Positions 50,928 through 59,187 of a stretch of DNA of 64,000 nucleotides are shown one piece after another. The translations under genes were made by a program, and so were the position numbers. Position 1 is the stretch's first letter. Each line of letters starts with the position of its first letter. The notes beneath the pieces were generated by a model that saw only the letters and a list, made by a program, of their open reading frames with translations, was not told the DNA's origin and made no database searches. Source of the stretch: Scybalousia_A sp964639765 (lineage in GTDB: Bacteria > Bacteroidota > Bacteroidia > Bacteroidales > P3); contig CAZXEN010000002.1 of NCBI GenBank assembly GCA_964639765.1, positions 1 through 64,000 of the forward strand. Direction: 5' to 3'.

Positions 50928-51959
50928 TCATCTTATATTCCTTCTATTTAAGGCAGAATGATATTTCTTTGCATTGATATTATGCTCAGCAACTGTAGAT
51001 GCGAAATTGTGATAGCCTGAAAAATCCTCTTTTGCACAAAAATAAAGATAACTATGCTTTTCATGGTTTAGCACAGCTTCTATTGTGGAAACATCCGGCA
51101 AGCATATAGGTGCAGGGGGCAGACCTTTATATTTATATGTATTGAAAGGGGAATCTGTTCTTAAATGTTCCAACCTTATTCTTTTTAGAGTAAAATCACC
51201 ATATGCAAATTTCACTGTCGGATCTGCCTGTAAGAGCATATCGTTTTTCAGTCTGTTGATATACACTCCAGCTATTCTTGATTTCTCATCTTGCTTTGTT
51301 GTCTCCTCCTGTACAATTGAAGACAATACTATTATATCTTCTCTGGAATAGCCTGAAGTTTTTATTGCATTTTCTTTTTTCTGCCACCATTTTTCAGAAA
51401 AATCGAAGAGTTTTCTCAACAAATCCTTAGGTTTTGTTGTCCAATAAAACTCATATGTATCGGGAATGATGCTATAAAACAACTCATTAGGATAGATATA
51501 TTGCAAAGAATCTATGGTTTTCTGCATATCTTGTTTGGAAAAAAGAAATTTTTTGGCAACTTTCTCTGCAAAGATATCTGCAGTTCTCATATTGTTTATG
51601 GAAATCTTGACTGCAGTCTGTTCCCCGTTTCTTATCTTTCTCACCAACTTATATATTGGAGTATTTTTCTCTACAATATAGTATCCTGCCTTGAAACTCT
51701 TGTCGAAGGAAAACAGCTTAGACAACAAAACAAAGCTCAGGTTATCAGTTTTTACTATATTTTTTTTCTCCAGATTGGAACACAAGCAGGCATAGTCTGT
51801 ATTTGGATAGATAAATATCTCTTTGTCTGTCTGATTATTTGTTGTACTTGTAAAAATATCAGCCAAGGCAAGAATAAAAACCATAGTTAAAGTCAAAAAT
51901 GAAAATATAACAACACTCAGTGTCTTATGTTTACTGATAAATTCTTTAATCCTTTCCAT
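50928..51959 (-). CDS. mltG: Endolytic murein transglycosylase MltG
   Basis: The ~343-residue YceG-family protein has a short cytoplasmic start, one membrane helix (about 13-36, TLSVVIFSFLTLTMVFILALA) and a periplasmic catalytic domain. The catalytic Glu is in VLSSIVQEETTKQDEKSRIAGVYINRL, and the family signature LQADPTVKFAYGD and LPPAPICLP follow. It cuts nascent glycan strands near the membrane. The ATG at 51959 lies one base after the preceding acetyltransferase stop and gives the usual N-terminus; a longer frame from 52001 would overlap that gene. Confidence 0.95.
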   Translation of the reverse strand: MERIKEFISKHKTLSVVIFSFLTLTMVFILALADIFTSTTNNQTDKEIFIYPNTDYACLCSNLEKKNIVKTDNLSFVLLSKLFSFDKSFKAGYYIVEKNTPIYKLVRKIRNGEQTAVKISINNMRTADIFAEKVAKKFLFSKQDMQKTIDSLQYIYPNELFYSIIPDTYEFYWTTKPKDLLRKLFDFSEKWWQKKENAIKTSGYSREDIIVLSSIVQEETTKQDEKSRIAGVYINRLKNDMLLQADPTVKFAYGDFTLKRIRLEHLRTDSPFNTYKYKGLPPAPICLPDVSTIEAVLNHEKHSYLYFCAKEDFSGYHNFASTVAEHNINAKKYHSALNRRNIR

Positions 51960-51960
51960 G

Positions 51961-52485
51961 CTATAAAATCTTTTGGAACACAAAAACATCTTCAAAACCA
52001 TCCTTTCTTCTAATCCAATGAGGAAGAACAGCTACTTTGTTATAATCTGATTTATAAAACACATTCTGGCAAGCTTTATTTTCCTCTCCTATAAGAGCAT
52101 ACAACTGATGAAGCAGAAGAGTGTTCTTTGCATATTCTTCCAACAGGACCAATGTTTGTTTTGCATATCTTTTTCCTCTGTGTTTTTTGTCAATATAGAA
52201 ACCTATGGCTGCCCGTTGATGCTTGCTGTCTATGTCAAACAAATCCACACAACCTATACTTGTCTTTTCTTTTCCAGAATCCAGATATATGATATTACGG
52301 GTCTGCTCTGTTTTAAAAATATCCTCGTTTTGACAGGACAGGACATAGTTTTCCAAGTCAAATCTGGATATATAACGGTTGTTTGAGCCTATATTCCATT
52401 GTTCTGTGTCGTTTTCCCATTCATACAATTTGTCAATATCTGACAGTTCCACGGCTCTCAGTGATATTTTGCTATATTCTTTCAT
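51961..52485 (-). CDS. GNAT family N-acetyltransferase
   Basis: The 174-residue protein is a RimJ/SpeG-like acetyltransferase: SLRAVELSDIDKLYEWEND at the start, acetyl-CoA loop in IDKKHRGKRYAKQTLVLLEEYA (about 108-128) and YALIGEENKACQNVFYKSDY near the C-terminus. The acceptor may be a polyamine, a protein N-terminus or an antibiotic; sequence alone does not decide. It is tightly linked to mltG. Confidence 0.9.
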   Translation of the reverse strand: MKEYSKISLRAVELSDIDKLYEWENDTEQWNIGSNNRYISRFDLENYVLSCQNEDIFKTEQTRNIIYLDSGKEKTSIGCVDLFDIDSKHQRAAIGFYIDKKHRGKRYAKQTLVLLEEYAKNTLLLHQLYALIGEENKACQNVFYKSDYNKVAVLPHWIRRKDGFEDVFVFQKIL

Positions 52486-52564
52486 TCAAAATCAAGTTTT
52501 ATGATGCAAATTTACAACTTTTTATAAAAATATTTCAAGTTTTTATTCGTTATAACAAAGAATT

Positions 52565-53440
52565 ATGACAAAAACTCTTCATATTATTGTTGGTGCAACA
52601 GCGAGCGGTAAGACAAGTTTCGCTATCAGACTTGCCAGATATCTTGGCTGTGAGATAGTTTCGGCAGATTCCCGTCAGATATTCCAAGAAATGAACATTG
52701 GAGTTGCACGTCCTACAACCGAAGAGCTGAATTCTGTAAAACATCATTTGATAGCTTGCTGGAGTATAACAGAAGATTACAGTGTTGCCCGCTACGAAAA
52801 AGAAGCATTGTCAAAGATTTCTTCCCTCTTTGATTTGTATAATGATGCTGTACTTGTTGGAGGCAGCGGACTGTATGTTAATGCTGTTGTCAATGGTATT
52901 GATGAAATGCCTGACATATCAAGAGAAACACGTCTGTATGTGCAGAGACTTTATGAAGAAAAGGGGCTGAACTATCTACAGGATTTGTTGAAAGAAAAAG
53001 ATGTGGAGTATTACAATATTGTAGACAAACAAAACCACAGGCGTATCCAAAGAGCTTTGGAAATATGTCTGCAGACAGGAAAGACATTCTCTTCGTTTCG
53101 CACTGCCAATCCTTCAAAAAGAGATTTCAACATCAATATTATCGGCATAAAGAGAGAGAGACAAGAACTCATAGACAGAATAAACCAAAGGACAGACTTA
53201 ATGGTGAAGGATGGTTTGATAGAGGAAGCAAGACAATTGTATGAATACAGAAATCTTCCTGCTCTTAATACGGTAGGATATAAAGAACTGTTTGACTGTT
53301 TTGACAACAAAACAAGCCAAGAAGAAGCCATAGAACAAATAAAAATACACACTCGCCAATATGCAAAGCGGCAAATGACATGGTTTAACAAGGTTCCCGA
53401 CATAAATTGGACGGATTACGCACAAGAAATCAAATTATGA
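52565..53440 (+). CDS. miaA: tRNA dimethylallyltransferase
   Basis: The 291-residue enzyme adds a dimethylallyl group to A37 of tRNAs reading UNN codons. P-loop VGATASGKTSFAIRLA is at about 8-23, followed by SADSRQIFQEMNIGVARPT and DDAVLVGGSGLYVNAVVNG-type segments (AVLVGGSGLY), and late TRQYAKRQMTWF. All are conserved MiaA features. It is 6 bases upstream of the OmpA gene. Confidence 0.97.
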   Translation: MTKTLHIIVGATASGKTSFAIRLARYLGCEIVSADSRQIFQEMNIGVARPTTEELNSVKHHLIACWSITEDYSVARYEKEALSKISSLFDLYNDAVLVGGSGLYVNAVVNGIDEMPDISRETRLYVQRLYEEKGLNYLQDLLKEKDVEYYNIVDKQNHRRIQRALEICLQTGKTFSSFRTANPSKRDFNINIIGIKRERQELIDRINQRTDLMVKDGLIEEARQLYEYRNLPALNTVGYKELFDCFDNKTSQEEAIEQIKIHTRQYAKRQMTWFNKVPDINWTDYAQEIKL

Positions 53441-53446
53441 TATATC

Positions 53447-54607
53447 ATGAAAACAAAACTTTTATTTATAATACTGCTTCTACCCTACTCTTTCGTGTAT
53501 TGCAACATACAGGATAAGGATTCCAACCTTATATACAATTATTCCTTTGAGGAACACATAGCTTGTCCAAAGAGAATAGACCCTTATGGATATATGAACG
53601 AGCCTTTGGGGTGGTGGCAACCGACATCCGGCTCTGCCGACTATTACAATAATTGTGGAGGAAAGCAATGTCATGTCCCCAAAAACAAACTTGGTATCCA
53701 AATGCCAAGAACAGGAGAAAGCATGGTTGGTATTTATTGTTCATTAACCGACTATAGGGAGTACATAGAGACAGAGTTGAAAGAAAAACTTAAACAGGGA
53801 GAGACTTATCATCTTAGTTTCTGGGTCAGTTTAAGCGAATATTCTCCGGAAGCAGTTGCAACAATAGGCGGATTGTTTACAGAAAGAATGATCAGCGACA
53901 CAACTCGGCAGATGCTTACCAACAACAGCACGAAAATAATCAACAATGTGAAGCAGAATATCTCCTCTTTTTACAAACCACAGGTGGTGAATCCTTTCAT
54001 AAGAGTGCTTTCTGACACAACAAACTGGATGAAAATAGAAGGAGACTTTGTTGCTCAGGGCGGAGAAAAGTTTCTTACCATAGGCAATTTTTATCCTGCA
54101 GAACAAAGTAATGTGAATTATCCTTTGGGTCTTAGAAAAATACTTCCCGGAGCATATTATTATGTTGATGATGTAGAACTGTACTGTGTAACTTGCGGTC
54201 AGACAAACAAAGAAGGCAATGTCCTTATCACAAAGACACAAGACACGGTAACTTATTCTGTAGGTGAGGTAATTATTTTAGAGAATATATTCTTTGAATT
54301 TGACAAGAGCGTGCTTTTGCCTCAAAGTTATGTGGAACTTCATAATCTTATCAACCTGCTGGACAGAAATCCGAATATGAAGATAGAGATTTCTGGACAC
54401 ACTGACAACAAAGGAAAGGACAGATACAACATGGAACTTTCATTAAACAGAGCCAAGGCTGTATATGAATATCTTCTGATGGCTGGAATAGAGAAAAAAC
54501 GCCTGAAATACAAAGGCTATGGAGCAACAAAGCCTATAGCTGACAACAAAACTGACGAAGGAAGGGCAAAAAACAGGCGAGTGGAATTCAAAATTCTAAA
54601 CCTGTAG
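53447..54607 (+). CDS. OmpA-family protein with N-terminal jelly-roll domain
   Basis: The 386-residue protein has a signal peptide (1-19, ending FVYCN), a carbohydrate-binding-like jelly-roll domain (about 25-245, IYNYSFEEHIACPKRIDPYG, HLSFWVSLSEYS, YYVDDVELYC) and a C-terminal OmpA domain (about 270-386, FFEFDKSVLLPQS, ISGHTDNKGKDRYNMELSLNRA, GYGATKPIADN) that binds peptidoglycan. No barrel is present. Its last 20 bases overlap the convergent CPBP gene, so transcripts from both must overlap. Confidence 0.88.
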   Translation: MKTKLLFIILLLPYSFVYCNIQDKDSNLIYNYSFEEHIACPKRIDPYGYMNEPLGWWQPTSGSADYYNNCGGKQCHVPKNKLGIQMPRTGESMVGIYCSLTDYREYIETELKEKLKQGETYHLSFWVSLSEYSPEAVATIGGLFTERMISDTTRQMLTNNSTKIINNVKQNISSFYKPQVVNPFIRVLSDTTNWMKIEGDFVAQGGEKFLTIGNFYPAEQSNVNYPLGLRKILPGAYYYVDDVELYCVTCGQTNKEGNVLITKTQDTVTYSVGEVIILENIFFEFDKSVLLPQSYVELHNLINLLDRNPNMKIEISGHTDNKGKDRYNMELSLNRAKAVYEYLLMAGIEKKRLKYKGYGATKPIADNKTDEGRAKNRRVEFKILNL

Positions 54608-55361
54608 GTCTATTCTTTTCATACAGGAATATAACTACTGCAATTACCAATAGCGAAGGTATGATATAAAGCACGTTGTCAAAGGTGCTTTCTTGTGCAA
54701 GTTCAATATTTTTGTTGGCCTGCAACATTAAAGCAATAAAAACAACAAGATTGTTTGAAAAGTGTATAAAAATATTCACCCAGAGACTCTTTGAATAACA
54801 GAACATCAAGCCCAGAAGAAAGCCTATTATGAATCTTGGTATAAAGTTGGCAAATTCAAAGTGCATTAATGAAAATACCGCTGCTGTAATCACGATTGCC
54901 ACATAATCGTTCTTCACAATTCTGGAGATGTTTCTTTGCATGATGCCTCTAAAAAACCATTCTTCAAAAACAGACGGAAGAATTGCCACACCAATCACAA
55001 GTGCTGCTATTCTTAGAGGAGATGCACCCACACAGAGTCTTAATATTGTCTGGTCTGTCTCTGGTTTTGAAAAATATTCCACAAGAGGTATGGAAGCAAG
55101 AAACAGCAATATTGCCACAAAAAACCATTTCCAGCTTTCGGGTTTCTGGAAAAGATTTCTATCTACAAACGTTTGGTCAAATATCTTATGGTAGGCCAGT
55201 ACACTGCCTCCAAAACTGATTAAGGTACTTAGTATTAAAACAAGGGCAAGGTCTTTTGTGGCCAACAAAACCAAGGCTCCTATGAAAGAAGCAGCCAACA
55301 ATGAAACTATATACAGACCTGTTAATACAAGGAGCTGCGTTTTGGGATTATTTATATTCAC
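54588..55361 (-). CDS. CPBP family intramembrane metalloprotease
   Basis: The 257-residue membrane protein has about seven hydrophobic segments. The CAAX-protease/bacteriocin-processing motifs are present: 1, FEEWFFRGIMQR (EExxxR, about 130-142); 2, SLMHFEF (FxxxH, about 170); and 3, HFSNNLVVFIAL (HxxxN). Such proteins process or protect against peptides, or mature prenylated proteins. The 3' end overlaps the OmpA gene by 20 bases. Confidence 0.9.
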   Translation of the reverse strand: MNINNPKTQLLVLTGLYIVSLLAASFIGALVLLATKDLALVLILSTLISFGGSVLAYHKIFDQTFVDRNLFQKPESWKWFFVAILLFLASIPLVEYFSKPETDQTILRLCVGASPLRIAALVIGVAILPSVFEEWFFRGIMQRNISRIVKNDYVAIVITAAVFSLMHFEFANFIPRFIIGFLLGLMFCYSKSLWVNIFIHFSNNLVVFIALMLQANKNIELAQESTFDNVLYIIPSLLVIAVVIFLYEKNRPTGLEF

Positions 55362-55424
55362 TCAGCAAAAAAAAACAACAAGGACTTCAAGCTTAACACT
55401 CAAACACCTTTGACAAATCAACTG

Positions 55425-55646
55425 TTAGTACTCTTCATCATTAAAGAAGAAGTCCTCTTTTGTAGGATAATCCGGCCAAATATCCTCTATTGAGTCATAA
55501 ATATCTCCTTCGTCCTCTATTTCTCTAAGATTTTCCACAACTTCTGCAGGAGAACCTGTTCTAAGAGCATAATCTATAAGCTCTTCTTTCGTTGCAGGCC
55601 AAGGAGCATCTTCCAAATGAGACGCAAGTTCTAAACTCCAATACAT
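55425..55646 (-). CDS. DUF2795 family protein
   Basis: The 73-residue acidic protein begins MYWSLELASHLEDAPWPATKEELIDYALRTG, the DUF2795 core, and ends in a cluster of acidic residues (FFFNDEEY). Members are common small cytoplasmic proteins of Bacteroidota with no assigned role. It sits between the CPBP and adenosyltransferase genes, 30 bases after the latter on the same strand. Confidence 0.85.
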   Translation of the reverse strand: MYWSLELASHLEDAPWPATKEELIDYALRTGSPAEVVENLREIEDEGDIYDSIEDIWPDYPTKEDFFFNDEEY

Positions 55647-55676
55647 ATTCTTTCTTTTTTGTTATTACTTTATTTT

Positions 55677-56219
55677 CTATGCTTCCCAGAATCTCTCTGT
55701 CCTGTGTTTGTCTTGCATGACTTTTCGTGCAAGGACAAAGAAATAGTCTGACAAACGGTTAAGATATTTCAAAACATTGGAATCCAATCCATGTTTGTCA
55801 CTTACTTCCACGCATAGTCTTTCACACTTTCTGCACATAGTTCTCGCTAAATGCAACAGACATGCCGTTTGGGAAGAAGAAGGTATGACAAATGCCTCCA
55901 GTTTTGGAAGTTCCTCTTCCATGGCATCTATCTTTCTTTCCAGAAACATAATGTCACTGTCCATGATAGCACCCATTTTGTCAAGCATGTCTTCTTTTTC
56001 ACAGGCAACTATGCTTTCACATATAAACAACTTCTTCTGTATTACAACAAAAGCATTCTTGTAGTCGTCCGTCTTCAGCAAAGTGTCGATATATCCCATA
56101 AGACTGACAAGGGAATCTATCTCTCCGTATGCCTGTACTCTAATGTCATACTTCTTTACCCGTGTTCCACCTACCAAAGAGGTGGTTCCTGTATCACCTG
56201 TCTTCGTATATGTAGCCAT
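55677..56219 (-). CDS. Cob(I)alamin adenosyltransferase, PduO type
   Basis: The 180-residue protein makes adenosylcobalamin from cob(I)alamin and ATP. The N-terminal ATP loop YTKTGDTGTTSLVGG (about 4-18) and the later RTMCRKCERLCVEV and KYLNRLSDYFFVLAR segments are family signatures. AdoCbl feeds the methylmalonyl-CoA mutase whose companion enzymes (mce, mmd) are encoded at 37.9-42.6 kb. Confidence 0.95.
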   Translation of the reverse strand: MATYTKTGDTGTTSLVGGTRVKKYDIRVQAYGEIDSLVSLMGYIDTLLKTDDYKNAFVVIQKKLFICESIVACEKEDMLDKMGAIMDSDIMFLERKIDAMEEELPKLEAFVIPSSSQTACLLHLARTMCRKCERLCVEVSDKHGLDSNVLKYLNRLSDYFFVLARKVMQDKHRTERFWEA

Positions 56220-56258
56220 TTTTGGCGATTGTTTTTTATATTGTTAACAAATTACTTT

Positions 56259-56519
56259 CTACAGAGGTTTGATATTCTCCACAGAAACTATCTCAGGTAT
56301 TGCATCTTTTATTGCAAGTTCCACGTTTTGCTTCAATGTCATCATAGCATACGGACAAGAGCCGCAATGTCCTTGCAGTTCCACATTGACAATCTTTTCA
56401 TCTGTCAAAGAGACAAAGGCTATGTCGCCACCGTCTTCCTGCAGGTAAGGGCGTATCTGCTCTATGGCATTCTTTACCTTTGCTTCCAGTATATTTCTTT
56501 CTTCTGCTGTCATAATCAC
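56259..56519 (-). CDS. NifU C-terminal-domain protein (Fe-S scaffold)
   Basis: The 86-residue protein is the single NifU-C domain with the cluster-binding C-x-x-C in GHCGSCPYAMMTLKQNVE. It should carry or transfer an iron-sulfur cluster. It lies 13 bases after the Mrp ATPase gene, which also acts in Fe-S cluster handling, so the two probably work together. Confidence 0.93.
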   Translation of the reverse strand: MIMTAEERNILEAKVKNAIEQIRPYLQEDGGDIAFVSLTDEKIVNVELQGHCGSCPYAMMTLKQNVELAIKDAIPEIVSVENIKPL

Positions 56520-56532
56520 TAACTTTTTTATT

Positions 56533-57360
56533 TTAATCTTTATCCAATTTTTCTACTATCTTATCTGCCACGGCTTTGAAAGCTTTGCTTTCTGCATTGT
56601 CTTTCAGAGCTATAGGCATACCATTATCGTTTGCCTGAGAAACCGAGCAGGAAACAGGTATCTGACCCAAGAAATCTATGCCAAGTTCTTCACTTAGTTT
56701 TCTACCTCCTTCCTTTCCAAAGATATAATACTTGTTTTCTGGTAATTCTTCCGGTGTAAAATAAGCCATATTCTCAACCAATCCAAGCACAGGAACGCTT
56801 ATCTGGTCATTGTTGAACATATTTATGGCTCTGCGTACATCACTTACAGCCAACTGTTGAGGAGTGCAGACAAACAATGCTCCGCTTGGGTGGAAAGTCT
56901 GGACAAGTGTCAGCTGAATATCCCCTGTTCCAGGAGGCATATCCAAGACCAGATAATCCAATTCACCCCAACAGGTTTCACTAAGCAACTGTGTAAGAGC
57001 ATTTGAAGCCATTGGACCACGCCACATCAAAGGTGCAGAATAATCAACCATAAAACCGATGCTCATAAGCTTTATTCCATATCTCTCTATAGGCACCATC
57101 AGTTCTCTCTCACCTTGTTTTGTGGCAAGAATTTCTGCTTTGTCTATATTGAACAGAGTCGGTAGAGACGGACCATAGACATCTGCATCTGCCAAACCTA
57201 CTCTGTATCCTTCCCTTGCCAAGCAAACAGCAAGATTGACAGCAATCGTGCTTTTACCTACTCCACCTTTACCACTACCTACAGCAATAATGTGTTTGAT
57301 GCTTGACATTGCTTGATTTACAGCTTCCTGTTGTTTCTTTCTTTCCTCAAAAGGATTCAT
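56533..57360 (-). CDS. Mrp/ApbC family Fe-S cluster carrier ATPase
   Basis: The 275-residue ParA/MinD-type ATPase has the deviant Walker A GSGKGGVGKSTIAVNLA (about 28-44), DADVYGPSLPTLF, and DMPPGTGDIQLTL (about 140). It moves Fe-S clusters to apoproteins. Compared with typical Mrp of Bacteroidota (~360 residues) it lacks the N-terminal DUF59 domain. TACTTTTG (minus, 57423-57430) is the likely -7 box. Confidence 0.94.
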   Translation of the reverse strand: MNPFEERKKQQEAVNQAMSSIKHIIAVGSGKGGVGKSTIAVNLAVCLAREGYRVGLADADVYGPSLPTLFNIDKAEILATKQGERELMVPIERYGIKLMSIGFMVDYSAPLMWRGPMASNALTQLLSETCWGELDYLVLDMPPGTGDIQLTLVQTFHPSGALFVCTPQQLAVSDVRRAINMFNNDQISVPVLGLVENMAYFTPEELPENKYYIFGKEGGRKLSEELGIDFLGQIPVSCSVSQANDNGMPIALKDNAESKAFKAVADKIVEKLDKD

Positions 57361-57607
57361 ATCAGTTATAGTTTTATCTTGTTTTAGTCGGATTGCACTT
57401 CACAAATATGTGAAATGGCCTGCAAAAGTACAAAATAAAAAATCAATAATTGCATATTTATCCGACAAAATTTATTATCTTTCTATAAATATCTGATTAA
57501 CAAAGTTATCTGTCTAATTTTATTTATTATTTATAACCTTTTACAGGACTTAGGACAATGTGTTGAGAAAACAGTTCTTCCTGCATAAAAAACAGTTTTT
57601 GTTTCTT

Positions 57608-57698
57608 AAAAAAAAGAGTTGGATTTTTTTTCTGAAATCTTGATGTTTGAACATAAAAGTCTTGATCTTTTTTTCTAAAATCCAACTCTTTTTTCAGG
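57608..57698. repeat. Modular intergenic repeat, copy G
   Basis: AAAAAGAGTTGGATTTTT (57611-57628) and GAAATCTTGATGTTT (57634-57648), then AAAAGTCTTGATCTTTTTTT (57655-57674) and AAAATCCAACTCTTTTTT (57677-57694). W1 and W1' form the outer inverted arms; the two W2 words inside are in direct orientation. Confidence 0.75.
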
Positions 57699-57840
57699 AC
57701 TTGTAAGTTACTGTTTTTGAGGACTAAATTTCCCTGTCAAAAAAAACAGGTTTATCCAATCCTTCGGGACAATAAGAACAGATAATTCAACGTTACAAAC
57801 AAAAAAACAGGATTTTTTTCACTATTTAAAGAATTTATTG

Positions 57841-57848
57841 TACTTTTG
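57841..57848 (+). promoter_or_regulatory. -7 box for purA
   Basis: TACTTTTG matches TAnnTTTG, 21 bases before the ATG at 57870. Confidence 0.5.
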
Positions 57849-57869
57849 TAAATTCTAATTTAAGACACT

Positions 57870-59177
57870 ATGATAACAAATAAAGTTGATATTCTTCTCG
57901 GATTGCAATGGGGAGACGAGGGAAAAGGAAAGGTTGTTGATTTTTTGTCAAAAGACTATGACATTATTGCTCGGTTCAATGGTGGGCCAAACGCTGGACA
58001 TACTCTGGAATTCAACGGAATGAAACATGCTCTGCACATAATTCCTTCTGGTATCTGCCATAAAGACAAACAAAACGTGATAGGCAACGGAGTACTTGTT
58101 GAACCTTGCATATTTTTGGAGGAGATAGCATCTTTGGAAAGTAAGGGCTTTACTCCAAAAGACAACCTTATAATTTCAAACAAGGCTCATTTGATTCTTC
58201 CAACACACAGACTGATGGACGCAGCCAATGAAAAGTCTAAAGGAGACAAAAAGATAGGTTCCACCCTTAAAGGCATAGGCCCTGCATACACAGACAAAAT
58301 TGCAAGGACAGGAGTAAGGGTCGGAGATGTTTTTGAGAAGGATTTTTCTAAAAAATACAACACTGCTAAGCAACTTCATATAAATCAGATAAGAGCTTTG
58401 GGTTTTTCTGTGGAAGAATTTAAAATAGCAGACAAGACCTTGGAAGATTATGAAAAGGAATGGTTCAAATCTTTGGAGGAACTGAAGAAATTCAATATTC
58501 AAAACACAGAATACTATATCAACAACGCAATAAACAACGGCGAGAAGATACTTGCAGAAGGAGCTCAGGCAACAATGCTTGACATAGATTTCGGTTCTTA
58601 TCCTTTTGTTACTTCTTCTTCCACCATAAGTGCCGGAGTTTGTTCCGGTTTGGGCATTGCTCCTACATACATAGGAAGGATTTTTGGCACGACAAAGGCT
58701 TACTGCACAAGAGTCGGCAGCGGTCCTTTCCCTACAGAGCTGTTTGACGAGACAGGAAACAGACTTTGCGAACAAGGACACGAATATGGCGTAACCACAG
58801 GCAGAAGAAGAAGAACAGGTTGGCTGGATTTGGTAGCCTTGAAGTATGCCTGCATGATAAATGGCGTGACAGATTTGATGCTGATGAAGATTGACGTAAT
58901 GGATAATTTTGAAACCGTAAAACTATGTGAAAAGTATTCCATAGACGGCACGCAAATTGATTACGTTCCTTATAATATGGCTTCTTCTGACATAACTCCT
59001 ATATATACAGAGTTTGACGGCTGGCAGACAAACGTAAGCAAGGTGAGAAATTATGAAGACCTGCCTGTGAAAATGAAGACTTATATAAAAGCAATAGAAG
59101 ATAAGACAGGAATAAGGGTTAGCCTGATTTCTGTCTCACCGGACAGAGAAGACACAATATTTAGAAACAATAAATAA
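57870..59177 (+). CDS. purA: Adenylosuccinate synthetase
   Basis: The 435-residue GTP-dependent enzyme joins IMP and aspartate in AMP synthesis. The signature GLQWGDEGKGKVVDFLSK (about 11-28) with catalytic Asp, GGPNAGHT (His), and GIGPAYTDK are present, and the C-terminal guanine-binding SVSPDREDTIF is intact. Length is normal. It is followed by an exported PepSY-like protein gene 10 bases later. Confidence 0.97.
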   Translation: MITNKVDILLGLQWGDEGKGKVVDFLSKDYDIIARFNGGPNAGHTLEFNGMKHALHIIPSGICHKDKQNVIGNGVLVEPCIFLEEIASLESKGFTPKDNLIISNKAHLILPTHRLMDAANEKSKGDKKIGSTLKGIGPAYTDKIARTGVRVGDVFEKDFSKKYNTAKQLHINQIRALGFSVEEFKIADKTLEDYEKEWFKSLEELKKFNIQNTEYYINNAINNGEKILAEGAQATMLDIDFGSYPFVTSSSTISAGVCSGLGIAPTYIGRIFGTTKAYCTRVGSGPFPTELFDETGNRLCEQGHEYGVTTGRRRRTGWLDLVALKYACMINGVTDLMLMKIDVMDNFETVKLCEKYSIDGTQIDYVPYNMASSDITPIYTEFDGWQTNVSKVRNYEDLPVKMKTYIKAIEDKTGIRVSLISVSPDREDTIFRNNK

Positions 59178-59187
59178 TACATTGGAT

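Larger units (their letters stand above)
57361..57869. other. Divergent intergenic region, mrp / purA
   Basis: The 509-base gap carries the mrp -7 box (minus TACTTTTG, 57423-57430), repeat copy G and the purA -7 box (TACTTTTG, 57841-57848). Several AAACAGGTTT/AAACAGGATTTTT-like words (57570-57600, 57740-57815) surround the repeat and look like a further degenerate module. Confidence 0.55.

Noticed and set aside
57570..57815. Repeated AAACAGGTTT-like words as a separate element
   Set aside because: The words are short and vary too much to separate from A/T background; mentioned only with the intergenic region.
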